Shown here: piece after piece, positions 25,960-34,699 of the stretch
How positions within the stretch are numbered: the stretch's first letter is position 1
Layout: each line of letters opens with the position of its first letter
Origin: Aliidongia dinghuensis
Lineage (GTDB): Bacteria > Pseudomonadota > Alphaproteobacteria > ATCC43930 > CGMCC-115725
Direction of reading: 5' to 3'
Assembly (NCBI RefSeq): GCF_014643535.1
Contig: NZ_BMJQ01000004.1
Coordinates: 1 to 64,000 of the forward strand
Length of the DNA stretch: 64,000 nt
The notes under the pieces: model-generated
Database searches by the model: none
The model's input: the letters and a program-made list of their open reading frames with translations, nothing else
Told to the model about the DNA's origin: nothing
Translations under genes and position numbers: made by a program

Positions 25960-26156
25960 TGCTGTTTCGAGCCCGCGACCACCGCGGCCTCGATGGCGAT
26001 CGGCAGGCCGGAGGCGATCGGCGACGCACCCGCTCGCGGGCCGGAGCGCAGCGGAGGATGACGGCGGTGAGACTTTCTTGCCTCGCGAGGAATGGGCCTG
26101 CCCGGGGTCCCCACGAGGCTTGCCTCGTGGGGTGGGTGTCCCAGGGGAAGAAAGTC
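25960..26156 (-). ncRNA. Structured 5' leader of the DUF736 gene
   Basis: The minus-strand leader contains an outer stem (plus-strand arms GACTTTCTT 26071-26079 and AAGAAAGTC 26148-26156) enclosing a near-perfect hairpin at 26109-26132 (arms CCCCACGAGGC and GCCTCGTGGGG, 2-nt loop). Downstream of the stem it shares CCTCCGCTGC, GGGTGC and a GCCAT.GAGGCCGCG-like block with the leader of the DUF2493 gene. This supports a conserved cis-regulatory RNA or protein-binding leader rather than chance. No coding frame is supported here. Confidence 0.5.
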
Positions 26157-26543
26157 GATCCGCCGGCGTTGCGGCTCAGGCGATCGAGGCGTAGCCGCCC
26201 TTCGGCCAGATCAAGCCAAGGAGAGGCCAGGTGCTCGCGTGCCGAACAGCATCCTCGGGAGAAGCCTGGCTAAACTCGGTCACTGATCACAAGAGGGGCA
26301 GCGAACAGGGCGTAGAGAAAGAGTCTCTAGCGCAGAATAGGGTGTGGCCTCGACTCGGTCCGTTCGCGGCTCGATGAAGTGTGCCCCCACCTGCGGTCGT
26401 GCGCCGCCGCAGCGGCTAGCCGGATCAACCGCGCTCAATGCCCGTGATGCAGGAGGGGAAGTCGGGCGATCCCTTGTCGATGTCAGCCTCGTAACATCCC
26501 GACGATGAAGACGGCGAGGGCAATGGGCACGTCCGGGGTCACG
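26157..26543. other. Intergenic stretch without recognised features
   Basis: Between the DUF736 leader and the end of the membrane-protein gene I find no gene, tRNA or clear terminator. Confidence 0.5.
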
Positions 26544-26999
26544 TTACGGGTGCTGCGGTGGGAGCGCGGTAGGTGTCGGCCCTACCGCGGGCGGGCCGGC
26601 GATCGCTGCCATGCGCACCAAGGCCGTCCCCCCGACGCAGATTGCGCCGATCACGGCGAAGACGTCGCTCCAGATCAAGGACGGCGTTCCAATGCGAGAC
26701 AGGCCAAGCGTCATGCAGAAACCGGCTATGGCGGCGGGTGCAGCGTAGAGCAGAGCGATGGCACCGCGCGCAATCGGCGAGCGTGTCGAGGCGAAGAGGA
26801 ATTGTCCGATCATAAGCGTGGCGGCGCCGGCCAGAACACCGACGACGATGGCGCCCAAGACACCGGCGCCACTGTGGTAGGCCGCGAAGAACGCTGTGAG
26901 GCCGGCGTAAAAGGGCAAGGCATAGACGGCCAAGGTGAACAGCAACCAACAGAGGAAGCCGATCCCGAACACGCTGAGAATGAGGCCGACGATGATCAT
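26544..26999 (-). CDS. Small polytopic membrane protein
   Basis: A protein of about 151 residues from ATG 26999 (MIIVGLILSVFGIGFLCW) with four hydrophobic helices. Similar proteins accompany DUF2493 and primase genes on alphaproteobacterial ICEs. A longer in-frame start at 27107 would add a 36-residue polar leader including VVVVEDATVEPQ; this is less likely. Function unknown. Confidence 0.72.
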   Translation of the reverse strand: MIIVGLILSVFGIGFLCWLLFTLAVYALPFYAGLTAFFAAYHSGAGVLGAIVVGVLAGAATLMIGQFLFASTRSPIARGAIALLYAAPAAIAGFCMTLGLSRIGTPSLIWSDVFAVIGAICVGGTALVRMAAIAGPPAVGPTPTALPPQHP

Positions 27000-27198
27000 G
27001 GTGGCGGGCTCCGTGACTTGGGGTTCAACGGTCGCGTCTTCCACCACCACCACGACGCGTATTGGATTATAGTCGAAGGCCAAGAGCGCCGGGAGCGAAA
27101 AACGCATGAGGCTGAAGTATCCGGAGAGGCGGCTCGGCGGAGAGCCGTCGATCCGGCTTTGCGCCTTTCAGGCATTACGGTGTCGGGAGAGGCGGCGC

Positions 27199-28128
27199 TT
27201 ACGCGCCGCCGAACTTCCAGACCGGGATGCCGAGCGCCTTGGCCTTGTCGGCGAGGTTGTCCTGGATGCCTGTGCCCGGGAAGTGCATCACCCCGATCGG
27301 CAGAACGTCGAGCATCGCATCGTTGCGCTTGAACGGTGCGGCCTTGGCGTGCTTCGTCCAGTCGGGCTTGAACGCGATCTGTGGGACCTTGCGGTTGTCG
27401 GCCCATTTGGCGGCGATCAGCTCGGCGCCTTTTGGCGATCCGCCGTGCAGCAGCACCATGTCCGGATGCTTGGCGTGGACCTGGTCGAGCTTGGCCCAGA
27501 TCAACCGGTGATCGTTGAAGTCGAGCCCGCCAGTGAGCGCCACCTTGGGACCCGGTGGCAGGAGCACCTGGTTGTCGGCGCGCTTCTTGGCGCTGAGGAA
27601 GTCGCGGCTGTCGATCATCGCCGAAGTCAGGTTGCGATGGTTGACCTTCGACCCGTTGCGCGGCCGCCAGGCTGAGTGGGTGTGCTGCTCGAATTGGTCG
27701 GCGGCCTGGTCGCGCATCAGCTCGAAAGCATTGCGGCGCTCGATCAGCGTCTGGCCCTCCTCCGTCAGCCGTTCCAGTTCGACGGACTTTACCTCGCTGC
27801 CGTCCTGCTCCCGTTGCGAGCGCTGCTGCGCCAGCTCGTTGTCGTCGAGTTCGCGTTCGATCCGGTCGATAGCACGGTGGAACACGTTCACCGTCGACCA
27901 GAGCAGGTCTTCGAGGTCGGGTTCGAGGCGAGTGTCCGCCAGTGCCACCACCAGGGCGTCGAAGATGTCGGAGATGCTGCCCGCGAGGATATTTGCTTCA
28001 GGGAGCGGCCTGGGATCGGGCTCGTCGTGGAAGGGACGGTAGCCATAGAGCTGGAGTTCGTGGAGGACCTGGTCGGTAGGGGATGAGCTGTGATGCGGCT
28101 CGAAATCGTCGTCGCGGTCGGTGGTCAT
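27199..28128 (-). CDS. DUF2493 domain protein (SLOG-like C-terminus)
   Basis: A 309-residue protein. The N-terminal half is helical and acidic, with a possible coiled coil (about 75-150). The C-terminal DUF2493 domain (about 185-305) holds VALTGGLDFNDHRLIWAKLDQV and MVLLHGGSPKGAELIAAKWADNR, the Rossmann-like SLOG/YspA pattern presumed to bind nucleotides. It is common on ICEs with unknown role. A large inverted-repeat leader lies upstream (28253-28316). Confidence 0.9.
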   Translation of the reverse strand: MTTDRDDDFEPHHSSSPTDQVLHELQLYGYRPFHDEPDPRPLPEANILAGSISDIFDALVVALADTRLEPDLEDLLWSTVNVFHRAIDRIERELDDNELAQQRSQREQDGSEVKSVELERLTEEGQTLIERRNAFELMRDQAADQFEQHTHSAWRPRNGSKVNHRNLTSAMIDSRDFLSAKKRADNQVLLPPGPKVALTGGLDFNDHRLIWAKLDQVHAKHPDMVLLHGGSPKGAELIAAKWADNRKVPQIAFKPDWTKHAKAAPFKRNDAMLDVLPIGVMHFPGTGIQDNLADKAKALGIPVWKFGGA

Positions 28129-28316
28129 CGCAGGCTTCCTTCGTAGGATCGACCGCGCCCATCGCGGCCTTCATGGCGACGCAGGCGGCAGGCGGACCGG
28201 ACCTGCACCCGAAGCGAAGCGGAGGGCCGAAGCGGCAGCGGAGGGCCGAAGGGGGCCGACTATTTTGTCTCGCGATGGAAAGGCGGCCTCGTCCGCCGCC
28301 GGAAAATAGTCGGCCC
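28129..28316 (-). ncRNA. Structured 5' leader of the DUF2493 gene
   Basis: Perfect 14-bp arms GGGCCGACTATTTT (28253-28266) and AAAATAGTCGGCCC (28303-28316) enclose an inner GGCGG/CCGCC hairpin and a CTCGCGA box. The same layout, with partly the same words (TCTCGCGA versus CCTCGCGA, CCTCCGCTGC, GCCATGAAGGCCGCG), occurs upstream of the DUF736 gene. It is probably a transcribed regulatory leader; the mechanism is unknown. Confidence 0.5.
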
Positions 28317-28456
28317 ACAAGGTTGCCGGTCCGGGCCGTTTGCCGCCCGATCGCCCTCTCAGAAGGCCGTGGGAGTGGTCCTTTCCGACGTTGACAGGAA
28401 GCATGACCGGCGGCCTCGCCGTGACGACGCCGACGCGCCTCCTCATCCCGTTCCGG

Positions 28457-29512
28457 CTATGCTGCCAGCTCCATGAAACGGGTGACGTCCTGCGCTGCGA
28501 TCTGTACCCGGCTTGCCGCCCGAAGCGCGTCGATTCCGAGCAGCCGGAGATCCTCGTTGAAGTCGCCGAGCCGTGGCGAAATCACGATCGCCTCGATCCC
28601 GGCCTCCTGCGCCCGGTCGACCAACGTCGCCATCGCGCCGTCCCCGGCGGGATCGTCGTCTCGGGCGATGTAGAGCCTGCGCAACGTGTCCGGGAACAGG
28701 ATGGCGGAGAGATGCGCTGCCGAGAGAGCTGCGACCATCGGCAGGGTTGGCAAGACGCATCTCAGCGAAAGCATCGTCTCGATGCCCTCGCCGGCCGCCA
28801 TGATTTCGCCCGCCACGCCAAATCGAACGGCGTGACCGAGCAGGTCGCCCATCGCCCGCCTCGGCGTGTCGATCGGCGCCTTGCCGAGCGTAGCCTCTGT
28901 GAAGCCGCCGGGATCGAGCCAGGTGCGATGCGCCCCGGTCAGATGGCCAGAGAGGTCGGTGACGGAAGCGATCATCGCCGGCCAGGTCTCGGTCGGGCTG
29001 TGCTCGTCAGGCCGGTAGTAGCAGCGCGGGTGGAAGCGCAGGCTTCCGGTTCCGTGCAAAGACGTAATGCCGCGGTTGCGGAGATACGTTTCTACGAGAG
29101 TACGGGAAATCGACTGCGACATGGCGAACAGCCGCCGTGCTGCTTCGGGTGATCCGGTTGGAGCGCTCGGTGGGCGTGATCGGGCACGATCCGGCTCCGG
29201 TTCGGGATGGGGTAAGCTGAGGAACACGCGCGCTTCGTCGGCGACGTCCTTGAAGTCGATCAAGCCGCAGCTTTCGCGGATCACGTCGAGCAGGTCGCCA
29301 TGCTCGCCGGTTGCGGCGTCGGTCCATTTGCCGGCAGGCCCTTTCACCGACTCTTTCAGCCGCACGAACATCGAGCGGCCCGGCGTGTTGCGGACGTCGC
29401 CCACCAGCCAGTAGCGGCCCTCCCGCCGCCCGGCCGAGAGGTAATGTCGGCACACCGCCTCGGCGTCGCGCGCGAGACGGTGTGCCAGTTCGGACGCATC
29501 GTGGCGGGCCAT
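28457..29512 (-). CDS. Toprim domain protein, putative DNA primase
   Basis: A 351-residue protein. The N-terminal module (about 1-110) resembles the ICE-specific primase-associated domain (DUF7146-like: AEAVCRHYLSAGRREGRYW, GDLLDVIRESCGLIDF). The Toprim domain (about 235-330) carries GEGIETMLSL (Glu) and RLYIARDDDPAG (Asp-x-Asp). It probably primes the transferred or replicating strand. Its ATG 29512 overlaps the stop of the strawberry-notch gene (TGATG). Confidence 0.9.
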   Translation of the reverse strand: MARHDASELAHRLARDAEAVCRHYLSAGRREGRYWLVGDVRNTPGRSMFVRLKESVKGPAGKWTDAATGEHGDLLDVIRESCGLIDFKDVADEARVFLSLPHPEPEPDRARSRPPSAPTGSPEAARRLFAMSQSISRTLVETYLRNRGITSLHGTGSLRFHPRCYYRPDEHSPTETWPAMIASVTDLSGHLTGAHRTWLDPGGFTEATLGKAPIDTPRRAMGDLLGHAVRFGVAGEIMAAGEGIETMLSLRCVLPTLPMVAALSAAHLSAILFPDTLRRLYIARDDDPAGDGAMATLVDRAQEAGIEAIVISPRLGDFNEDLRLLGIDALRAASRVQIAAQDVTRFMELAA

Positions 29513-32500
29513 CACGCGGCTTCCCGCTCGCCGATGCGCCCGATCGGATAGTGGTCTAGCACCTTCATCAGCACATCGGCGCCGGTCGGATCGGTCGGCA
29601 CGAACATGCGCAGTTTCCAGGAGATGATCTCGCTGAAGAGGCCGTAGGCGCGTAGCCGGTCCCGCATCGTGTCGGCGAAGCCCGACAGTTCAATGCGCTG
29701 GGCGCCCATGACGCGCACCCGATGGAGCTGCAAGCCTTCGGCGAGGTCGAGGACGGTACGGCCCTCGATCAGCGCCGCGAAGGCCGCATCGGGTGTCAGA
29801 CTGGTCGCTCCGGTCAAGGAGGCGTTCGCCGCCCAGGCGGGCGAGACCCTGCGGCCGATGATGCGTTCGCCCGCGTCGGTCTGGAGCCGATAGACGCGGG
29901 TCGACTCGTTCGGCAGGCGCTTCCAGATCGGCAACAGCAAGCCGGCGACGATATGGATCGTGGTGTCGGCGAACTCGGGGACCTCCGACACTTCGCGAGC
30001 CCATATCGCGGCGAAAGCCTCGCGGTCGGCTGCCTGCCAGTGGCTCTCATCAATCATCTTCAGCGAGGCGTGATGGTGCTCCATCGGCCGGATCAGCCGG
30101 ACGCGGCGTTCGATCTCGCCGTCGTCGAGCATCAGGCTCGGCGCCGGGATCTGCACGGCGGCTCGGCCCGAGCGCTCGTTGATCAGCAGCCTCGCGCGAG
30201 GATCGGCGAGATGATCGAGCGCCTCATTGAGCGCCACCGGACGATTGCGCCGGCGCTCGGTGATGGTGAGCAGCCGGGTCTCCGCGCCAGTCGCGGGATG
30301 GGTGTAGATCGCGCGGCGATCGGTGACGACGAAGCTCTCGGCCTGCAGCGTCTCCAGGCCGACGTCATAAACGCCGCTGGCGATCGCGCCCTCGATCTTG
30401 GCGTTCAGCAACTGCTCGAACGCTGTGAACAGCACGCCCTGAAGGTCGATGGTGAGCGCCAGCAGGCGGTTGAGGAAGGTCGTGATTGGCGGCAGTTCGT
30501 CCTTGATGCCGTTGGCGTCCATGAGCTTGAGGCCCGTGGCGTCCTCGAACATCTGGAGCGAACAGTCTTCGATCTTGCCGCGCACGAGCAGCAGATAGAG
30601 CTGGCGCAGCGCGTCGCGGGCATAGTGCGATTCCAGATTGTCTTCGGGCCTGAACAATCCCTGTCCGCCGGTCTGGCGCTGGCCGCGGGTGATGGCGCCC
30701 AGCGTGTCGAGGCGGCGGGCGATCGTCGAGAGAAAGCGCTTCTCGGCTTTCACGTCGGTGGCGATCGGCCGGAAGAGCGGCGGCTGCGCCTGGTTGGTGC
30801 GGTTGGTGCGGCCGAGACCCTGGATCGCGGCGTCGGCCTTCCAGCCGGGTTCGAGCAGATAGTGGACGCGCAGCCGGCGGTTCCGCGCCGACAGTTCGGC
30901 GTGGTAGCTCCGACCTGTCCCGCCCGCCTCCGAGAAGACGAGGATGCGCTTCAGGTCGTCCATGAAGGCAGCGGTCTCGGCGAGATTGGCCGAGGCGGCG
31001 CGGTTCTCCACGACGAGGCGGTCGCCTTTGCGCACGATGCGGCGCGAGCGCCCGGTCACTTCGGCGACGAGGTCCGTGCCGAAGCGCTGGACGATCTGGT
31101 CGAGCGCGCCGGGCACCGGCGGCAGCGAAGCAAGCCGTTCGATTAGTTCGCCCCGACGGGCGACGGCCTCGCGGCTCTCGACCGGCTGGCCGTCGCGGAG
31201 AACGGGCCGGGACGAGAGGTTGCCCTCGTTGTCCGTGAACGGCTCGTAGAGCTGCACCGGGAAGGAATGGGCCAGATAGTCGAGGACGTATTCGCGCGGC
31301 GTGATGTCGACGCGGACGTCGTTCCATTCCTCGGTCGGGATTTCGGCGAGACGGCGCTCCATCAGTGCCTCGCCGGTGGAAACGATCTGCACCACGGCGG
31401 CATGACCGGCGGCCAAGTCCTGTTCGATCGAACGGACCAGCGTCGGCGTCTTCATGCTGGTGAGCAGGTGGCCGAAGAAGCGCTGCTTAGCGCTCTCGAA
31501 GGCCGAGCGGGCCGCCGACTTCGCCTGCCGGTTCAACGTGCCGGTCTGGCCGGTGATGTTGGCGGCCTGCATCGCCGCGTCGAGGTGATTGTGGATGATC
31601 GAGAAGGCGCCGGCATAGGCATCGTAGATGCGCCGCTGCTCGTCGGTGAGTTGGTGTTCGACTAGCTCGTATTCGACACCATCGTAGGAGAGCGACCGGG
31701 CGGTATAGAGACCGAGTGAGCGCAGGTCTCGCGCCAGCACTTCCATGGCGGCGACACCGCCATCCTCGATAGCCTCGACGAATTCGGCCCGCGTGACGAA
31801 GGGGAAGTCTTCGCCGCCCCAGAGCCCCAGCCGCTGCGCGTAGGCGAGATTGTGGACGGTCGTGGCCCCGGTCGCCGAGACATAAACCACGCGCGCATTC
31901 GGCAGGGCGTGCTGTAGGCGCAAGCCCGCGCGGCCCTGCTGCGACGGTGCGACGTCACCCCGTTCGCCCTTGCCGCCACCGGCGTTCTGCATGGCGTGGC
32001 TCTCGTCGAAAATGATCACTCCGTCGAAGTCGGAGCCCAACCATTCAACGATCTGGCGCACGCGCGAAAGCTTCTCGCCGCGGTCGTCGGACCGCAGCGT
32101 AGCGTAGGTTAAAAATAGGACGCCTTCGGTCAGCCGGATCGGCTTGCCTTGGGGGAAGCGCGAGAGCGGCGTGATGAGCAGGCGCTCCATGCCGAGCGCG
32201 GACCAGTCGCGCTGAGCGTCTTCGAGCAGCTTGTCGGACTTGGAGATCCAGACCGCCTTGCGCCGGCCCTTTAGCCAGTTGTCGAGGATGATGCCGGCCG
32301 ACTGGCGGCCCTTCCCTGCGCCGGTGCCGTCGCCCAACATGAAGCCTCGGCGAAAGCGGACGGCGTTCTCCGCATCGTCGCGCGCGGCGGTGACGAGATC
32401 GAAGGTCTCGTCCACCGTCCAGGCGCCGGCGAGATAGTCGCCATGCGCCTCGCCGGCATAGATCACCGTCTCGAGCTGGGCGTCGGACAGGACTCCCTCG

Positions 32501-33846
32501 CTGACGAGACAGATCGGCAGGCGCGGCCGATAGCTGGGCTTCGGCGGCGCGACCGAGGACATGGCGGCGGACTGCACGAGCTTGGTGGGATGCGCCTGGG
32601 CGCCGGGAATCCGGATCGATTGAAGCCGGTATTCCTCATAGATCGCATCGCTGAGCCGGACGCCTTCAGCGGGCGCCCAGTCGATCGTCTCGTAGGCGAG
32701 ATCGACCGCCTCTGGATCGGCGACTGAGGGCCTGGCGGCTTGCGCGGTAGCGGCGCGAGCGAGATAGCCGCGCACGGTTCGCGGCGCGGCGGCGGCCGAC
32801 ATCGGGATGGCAAGGTTGGGCGCGAGCGCCTGGCGAGCCGGAACGTGCTCGGCGATCCAGCTCAGCAGCGTGGCGACGTCGGGCGCGATGCCCCGTGACG
32901 CCGGCAAGGCGGACGGGTCCTCGGCGGGCGCCTTGTCGACGACGATCAGCCGCGTGTCGATGCTGGTACCATGCTTGGCGTAGACCGCGCCGTCGATTGC
33001 GGCGGTGAAGACGATGCGGCCGCGTTCCTGCAATCGAACGAAGGCGTCGCGCCAGGCCGGGGCGTCGGGCGAGAAATTCGCGCCGGTGATCGCCACCAGC
33101 CGCCCGCCATCGACGAGGCGCGCGAGGGCCGAGGCGATGTGGCGATAGGCAGTGTCCGCCATACGGCCGGTCACATTGGCCATCGCCGAGAACGGCGGGT
33201 TCATCAGGACGACGGTCGGGACGACGGCCTGATCGAGGTGATCGTCGAGCTGGGCGGCGTCGAAGCGGGTGACGGGGACGGTCGGAAAGAGAGGGGCGAG
33301 AAGCGCGGACCGGGTCTCGGCCAGCTCGTTCAGCGCGAGCGCGCCGCCGGCAATCTCGGCCAGGATGGCAAGGAGCCCAGTGCCGGCTGAAGGCTCCAGC
33401 ACGCGATCCGCCGGCGTGATGGCCGCCGCGGTGAGGGCCGCGAGGCCGAGCGGAGCCGGGGTGGAGAACTGCTGGAAGGCCTCACTATCGGCGGAGCGGC
33501 GGGTGTGGGTGGGGAGAAGGCCCGCGATCCTGGCCAGGGCGGAAAGACGCAAAGCCGGAGAGCCGGCTTTCCGGAACAGCGCCTTTCCGTATTTACGCAG
33601 GAAGAGGACGGTCGCGGCCTCGCAGGCATCGTAGGCCGTCTTCCAGTCCCAGGCGCCAGAAGCGTCGGAAGCGCCGAAGGCCGCTTCCATGGCGGCGCGC
33701 AGGATCGCAGCGTCCACCCGCTGGCCGCGTTCGAGATGCGGGAGGAGTCGCTCTGCGGCGGCGATGATGGCGCCAGCCGTGTCAGGATGAGGAACAGGCG
33801 ACAGCGGCGCGGCTTGGTCGGCCGCGATCGGAGAAAGGTCGTTCAT
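29512..33846 (-). CDS. Strawberry-notch family helicase-like protein with methyltransferase domain
   Basis: A 1444-residue protein, typical length for this ICE family. The N-terminal part (about 100-300) is an N6-adenine-type DNA methyltransferase: LEPSAGTGLLAILAE and VVLMNPPFS. The centre holds a superfamily II helicase/SNO domain with Walker A LGDGTGAGKGRQ (about 500-515) and the DEAH-like FDESHAMQNAGGG (about 612). The helicase C-domain includes QGLGRTNRTNQAQPPLF (about 1000). Start MNDLSPIAAD at 33846. It probably remodels or modifies ICE DNA after entry. A conserved hairpin leader precedes it. Confidence 0.93.
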   Translation of the reverse strand: MNDLSPIAADQAAPLSPVPHPDTAGAIIAAAERLLPHLERGQRVDAAILRAAMEAAFGASDASGAWDWKTAYDACEAATVLFLRKYGKALFRKAGSPALRLSALARIAGLLPTHTRRSADSEAFQQFSTPAPLGLAALTAAAITPADRVLEPSAGTGLLAILAEIAGGALALNELAETRSALLAPLFPTVPVTRFDAAQLDDHLDQAVVPTVVLMNPPFSAMANVTGRMADTAYRHIASALARLVDGGRLVAITGANFSPDAPAWRDAFVRLQERGRIVFTAAIDGAVYAKHGTSIDTRLIVVDKAPAEDPSALPASRGIAPDVATLLSWIAEHVPARQALAPNLAIPMSAAAAPRTVRGYLARAATAQAARPSVADPEAVDLAYETIDWAPAEGVRLSDAIYEEYRLQSIRIPGAQAHPTKLVQSAAMSSVAPPKPSYRPRLPICLVSEGVLSDAQLETVIYAGEAHGDYLAGAWTVDETFDLVTAARDDAENAVRFRRGFMLGDGTGAGKGRQSAGIILDNWLKGRRKAVWISKSDKLLEDAQRDWSALGMERLLITPLSRFPQGKPIRLTEGVLFLTYATLRSDDRGEKLSRVRQIVEWLGSDFDGVIIFDESHAMQNAGGGKGERGDVAPSQQGRAGLRLQHALPNARVVYVSATGATTVHNLAYAQRLGLWGGEDFPFVTRAEFVEAIEDGGVAAMEVLARDLRSLGLYTARSLSYDGVEYELVEHQLTDEQRRIYDAYAGAFSIIHNHLDAAMQAANITGQTGTLNRQAKSAARSAFESAKQRFFGHLLTSMKTPTLVRSIEQDLAAGHAAVVQIVSTGEALMERRLAEIPTEEWNDVRVDITPREYVLDYLAHSFPVQLYEPFTDNEGNLSSRPVLRDGQPVESREAVARRGELIERLASLPPVPGALDQIVQRFGTDLVAEVTGRSRRIVRKGDRLVVENRAASANLAETAAFMDDLKRILVFSEAGGTGRSYHAELSARNRRLRVHYLLEPGWKADAAIQGLGRTNRTNQAQPPLFRPIATDVKAEKRFLSTIARRLDTLGAITRGQRQTGGQGLFRPEDNLESHYARDALRQLYLLLVRGKIEDCSLQMFEDATGLKLMDANGIKDELPPITTFLNRLLALTIDLQGVLFTAFEQLLNAKIEGAIASGVYDVGLETLQAESFVVTDRRAIYTHPATGAETRLLTITERRRNRPVALNEALDHLADPRARLLINERSGRAAVQIPAPSLMLDDGEIERRVRLIRPMEHHHASLKMIDESHWQAADREAFAAIWAREVSEVPEFADTTIHIVAGLLLPIWKRLPNESTRVYRLQTDAGERIIGRRVSPAWAANASLTGATSLTPDAAFAALIEGRTVLDLAEGLQLHRVRVMGAQRIELSGFADTMRDRLRAYGLFSEIISWKLRMFVPTDPTGADVLMKVLDHYPIGRIGEREAA

Positions 33847-33865
33847 GAAGGGAGCCTCGGGAGAG

Positions 33866-33943
33866 CGGGAACGGGGGAGCCGGTCGGCGCTCTCTCTCGG
33901 ACCGCACCTGCTCAAACCCGTCCCGGCCATCCTTTCACTCTGG
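33866..33943 (-). ncRNA. Conserved hairpin leader, copy 1 (strawberry-notch gene)
   Basis: Arms CGGGAACGGG (33866-33875) and CCCGTCCCGG (33917-33926), followed on the far side by a CACTCTGG box, lie 20 bases upstream of the start. The same layout occurs before parB (36850-36925) and ardC (39494-39565). The stem shows base changes with pairing kept apart from a bulge. The placement resembles the published radC RNA motif, found upstream of DNA-interacting genes. Confidence 0.5.
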
Positions 33944-33978
33944 GGTCAGCAACGCCGTGGCGCGGGCGTTGCTGGCAT

Positions 33979-34005
33979 AAAAAAAAGCCCGGCTTGCGCC
34001 GGGCT
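33979..34005 (-). terminator. Rho-independent terminator
   Basis: Stem AGCCCGGC / GCCGGGCT with loop GCAA on the minus strand, followed by eight T. It sits 20 bases after the stop of the 34026-34583 gene and so separates that transcript from the strawberry-notch leader. Confidence 0.9.
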
Positions 34006-34025
34006 GTCTCAGGGTTCCGCGGTGA

Positions 34026-34583
34026 TCAGTGGGGACGCTTCATCTCCTGCGCCATGGTCTCGACGACATGCTCGAACCGTGCCGGGTCGCGAACCGCGCT
34101 CTTGAGGAGGTCGGTCCAATCAGGATGCTCGTGCGTCCACGTCATCATCGATGCCGGGTCGATGCCGCGGTGCTTGATCAGAAAGTTGCTGATCTTCGCC
34201 GGGATGAAGCTGGCGACCGAAGCGGCGTTGGTGGGCTTCGCCCGCGCCAGGATGATGAAGGCGCGCGAGAAGCTCACGAGATCGTCCTCGTCGGCGAGTT
34301 GCGTGAGAAGATCGAGGACCGCGCCTGAGGAGTGGGTGTAGGCCGCCGAGCCGTGCTCCGCGATCGCCTGAGCGATGCGAAGTTGGGTTTCTGGTGTCAC
34401 TGCTTTTACCTCGTTGCTGAGACCGTCAAGCGCTTCGGCTTTTGCCCGACGCTCGGCGGCCAAGTTTCGGATGTCGTCGGCGTCCCGTTCGGTTGGAACC
34501 CAGACCTTCACTTCCTGCCATCCTGCGGCAACGCGGATCTCGCGCTGCTTCTGGACGCGGGAGGGGGGCTTTGTGCTGGTCAT
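34026..34583 (-). CDS. Conserved ICE protein of unknown function
   Basis: A 185-residue protein, start MTSTKPPSRVQKQREIRVAAGWQEVKVWVPT. The first 45 residues look like a ribbon-helix-helix-like strand and helix (REIRVAAGWQEVKVWVPTERDADDIRNLAAERRA). The rest is helical. It is monocistronic: a terminator follows and a tandem repeat (34608-34635) precedes it, as expected for a self-regulated DNA-binding protein. No recognised family name. Confidence 0.72.
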   Translation of the reverse strand: MTSTKPPSRVQKQREIRVAAGWQEVKVWVPTERDADDIRNLAAERRAKAEALDGLSNEVKAVTPETQLRIAQAIAEHGSAAYTHSSGAVLDLLTQLADEDDLVSFSRAFIILARAKPTNAASVASFIPAKISNFLIKHRGIDPASMMTWTHEHPDWTDLLKSAVRDPARFEHVVETMAQEMKRPH

Positions 34584-34607
34584 AGGGGCTCTCGAGATTG
34601 GCAACGT

Positions 34608-34635
34608 CGTATGGTGGTACGACGTAAGGTGGTAC
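34608..34635. repeat. Tandem CGTA-GGTGGTAC repeat, likely operator
   Basis: CGTATGGTGGTAC (34608-34620) and CGTAAGGTGGTAC (34623-34635) are direct copies 15 bp apart, 25 bases upstream of the start at 34583. Ribbon-helix-helix proteins often bind tandem repeats of this kind. Confidence 0.55.
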
Positions 34636-34699
34636 TAAGGAATCCCATTGTCAAGATGCGTCCAATGGCGGAGCGGCCGGAGCCGCCCCGCCGGTCCGC

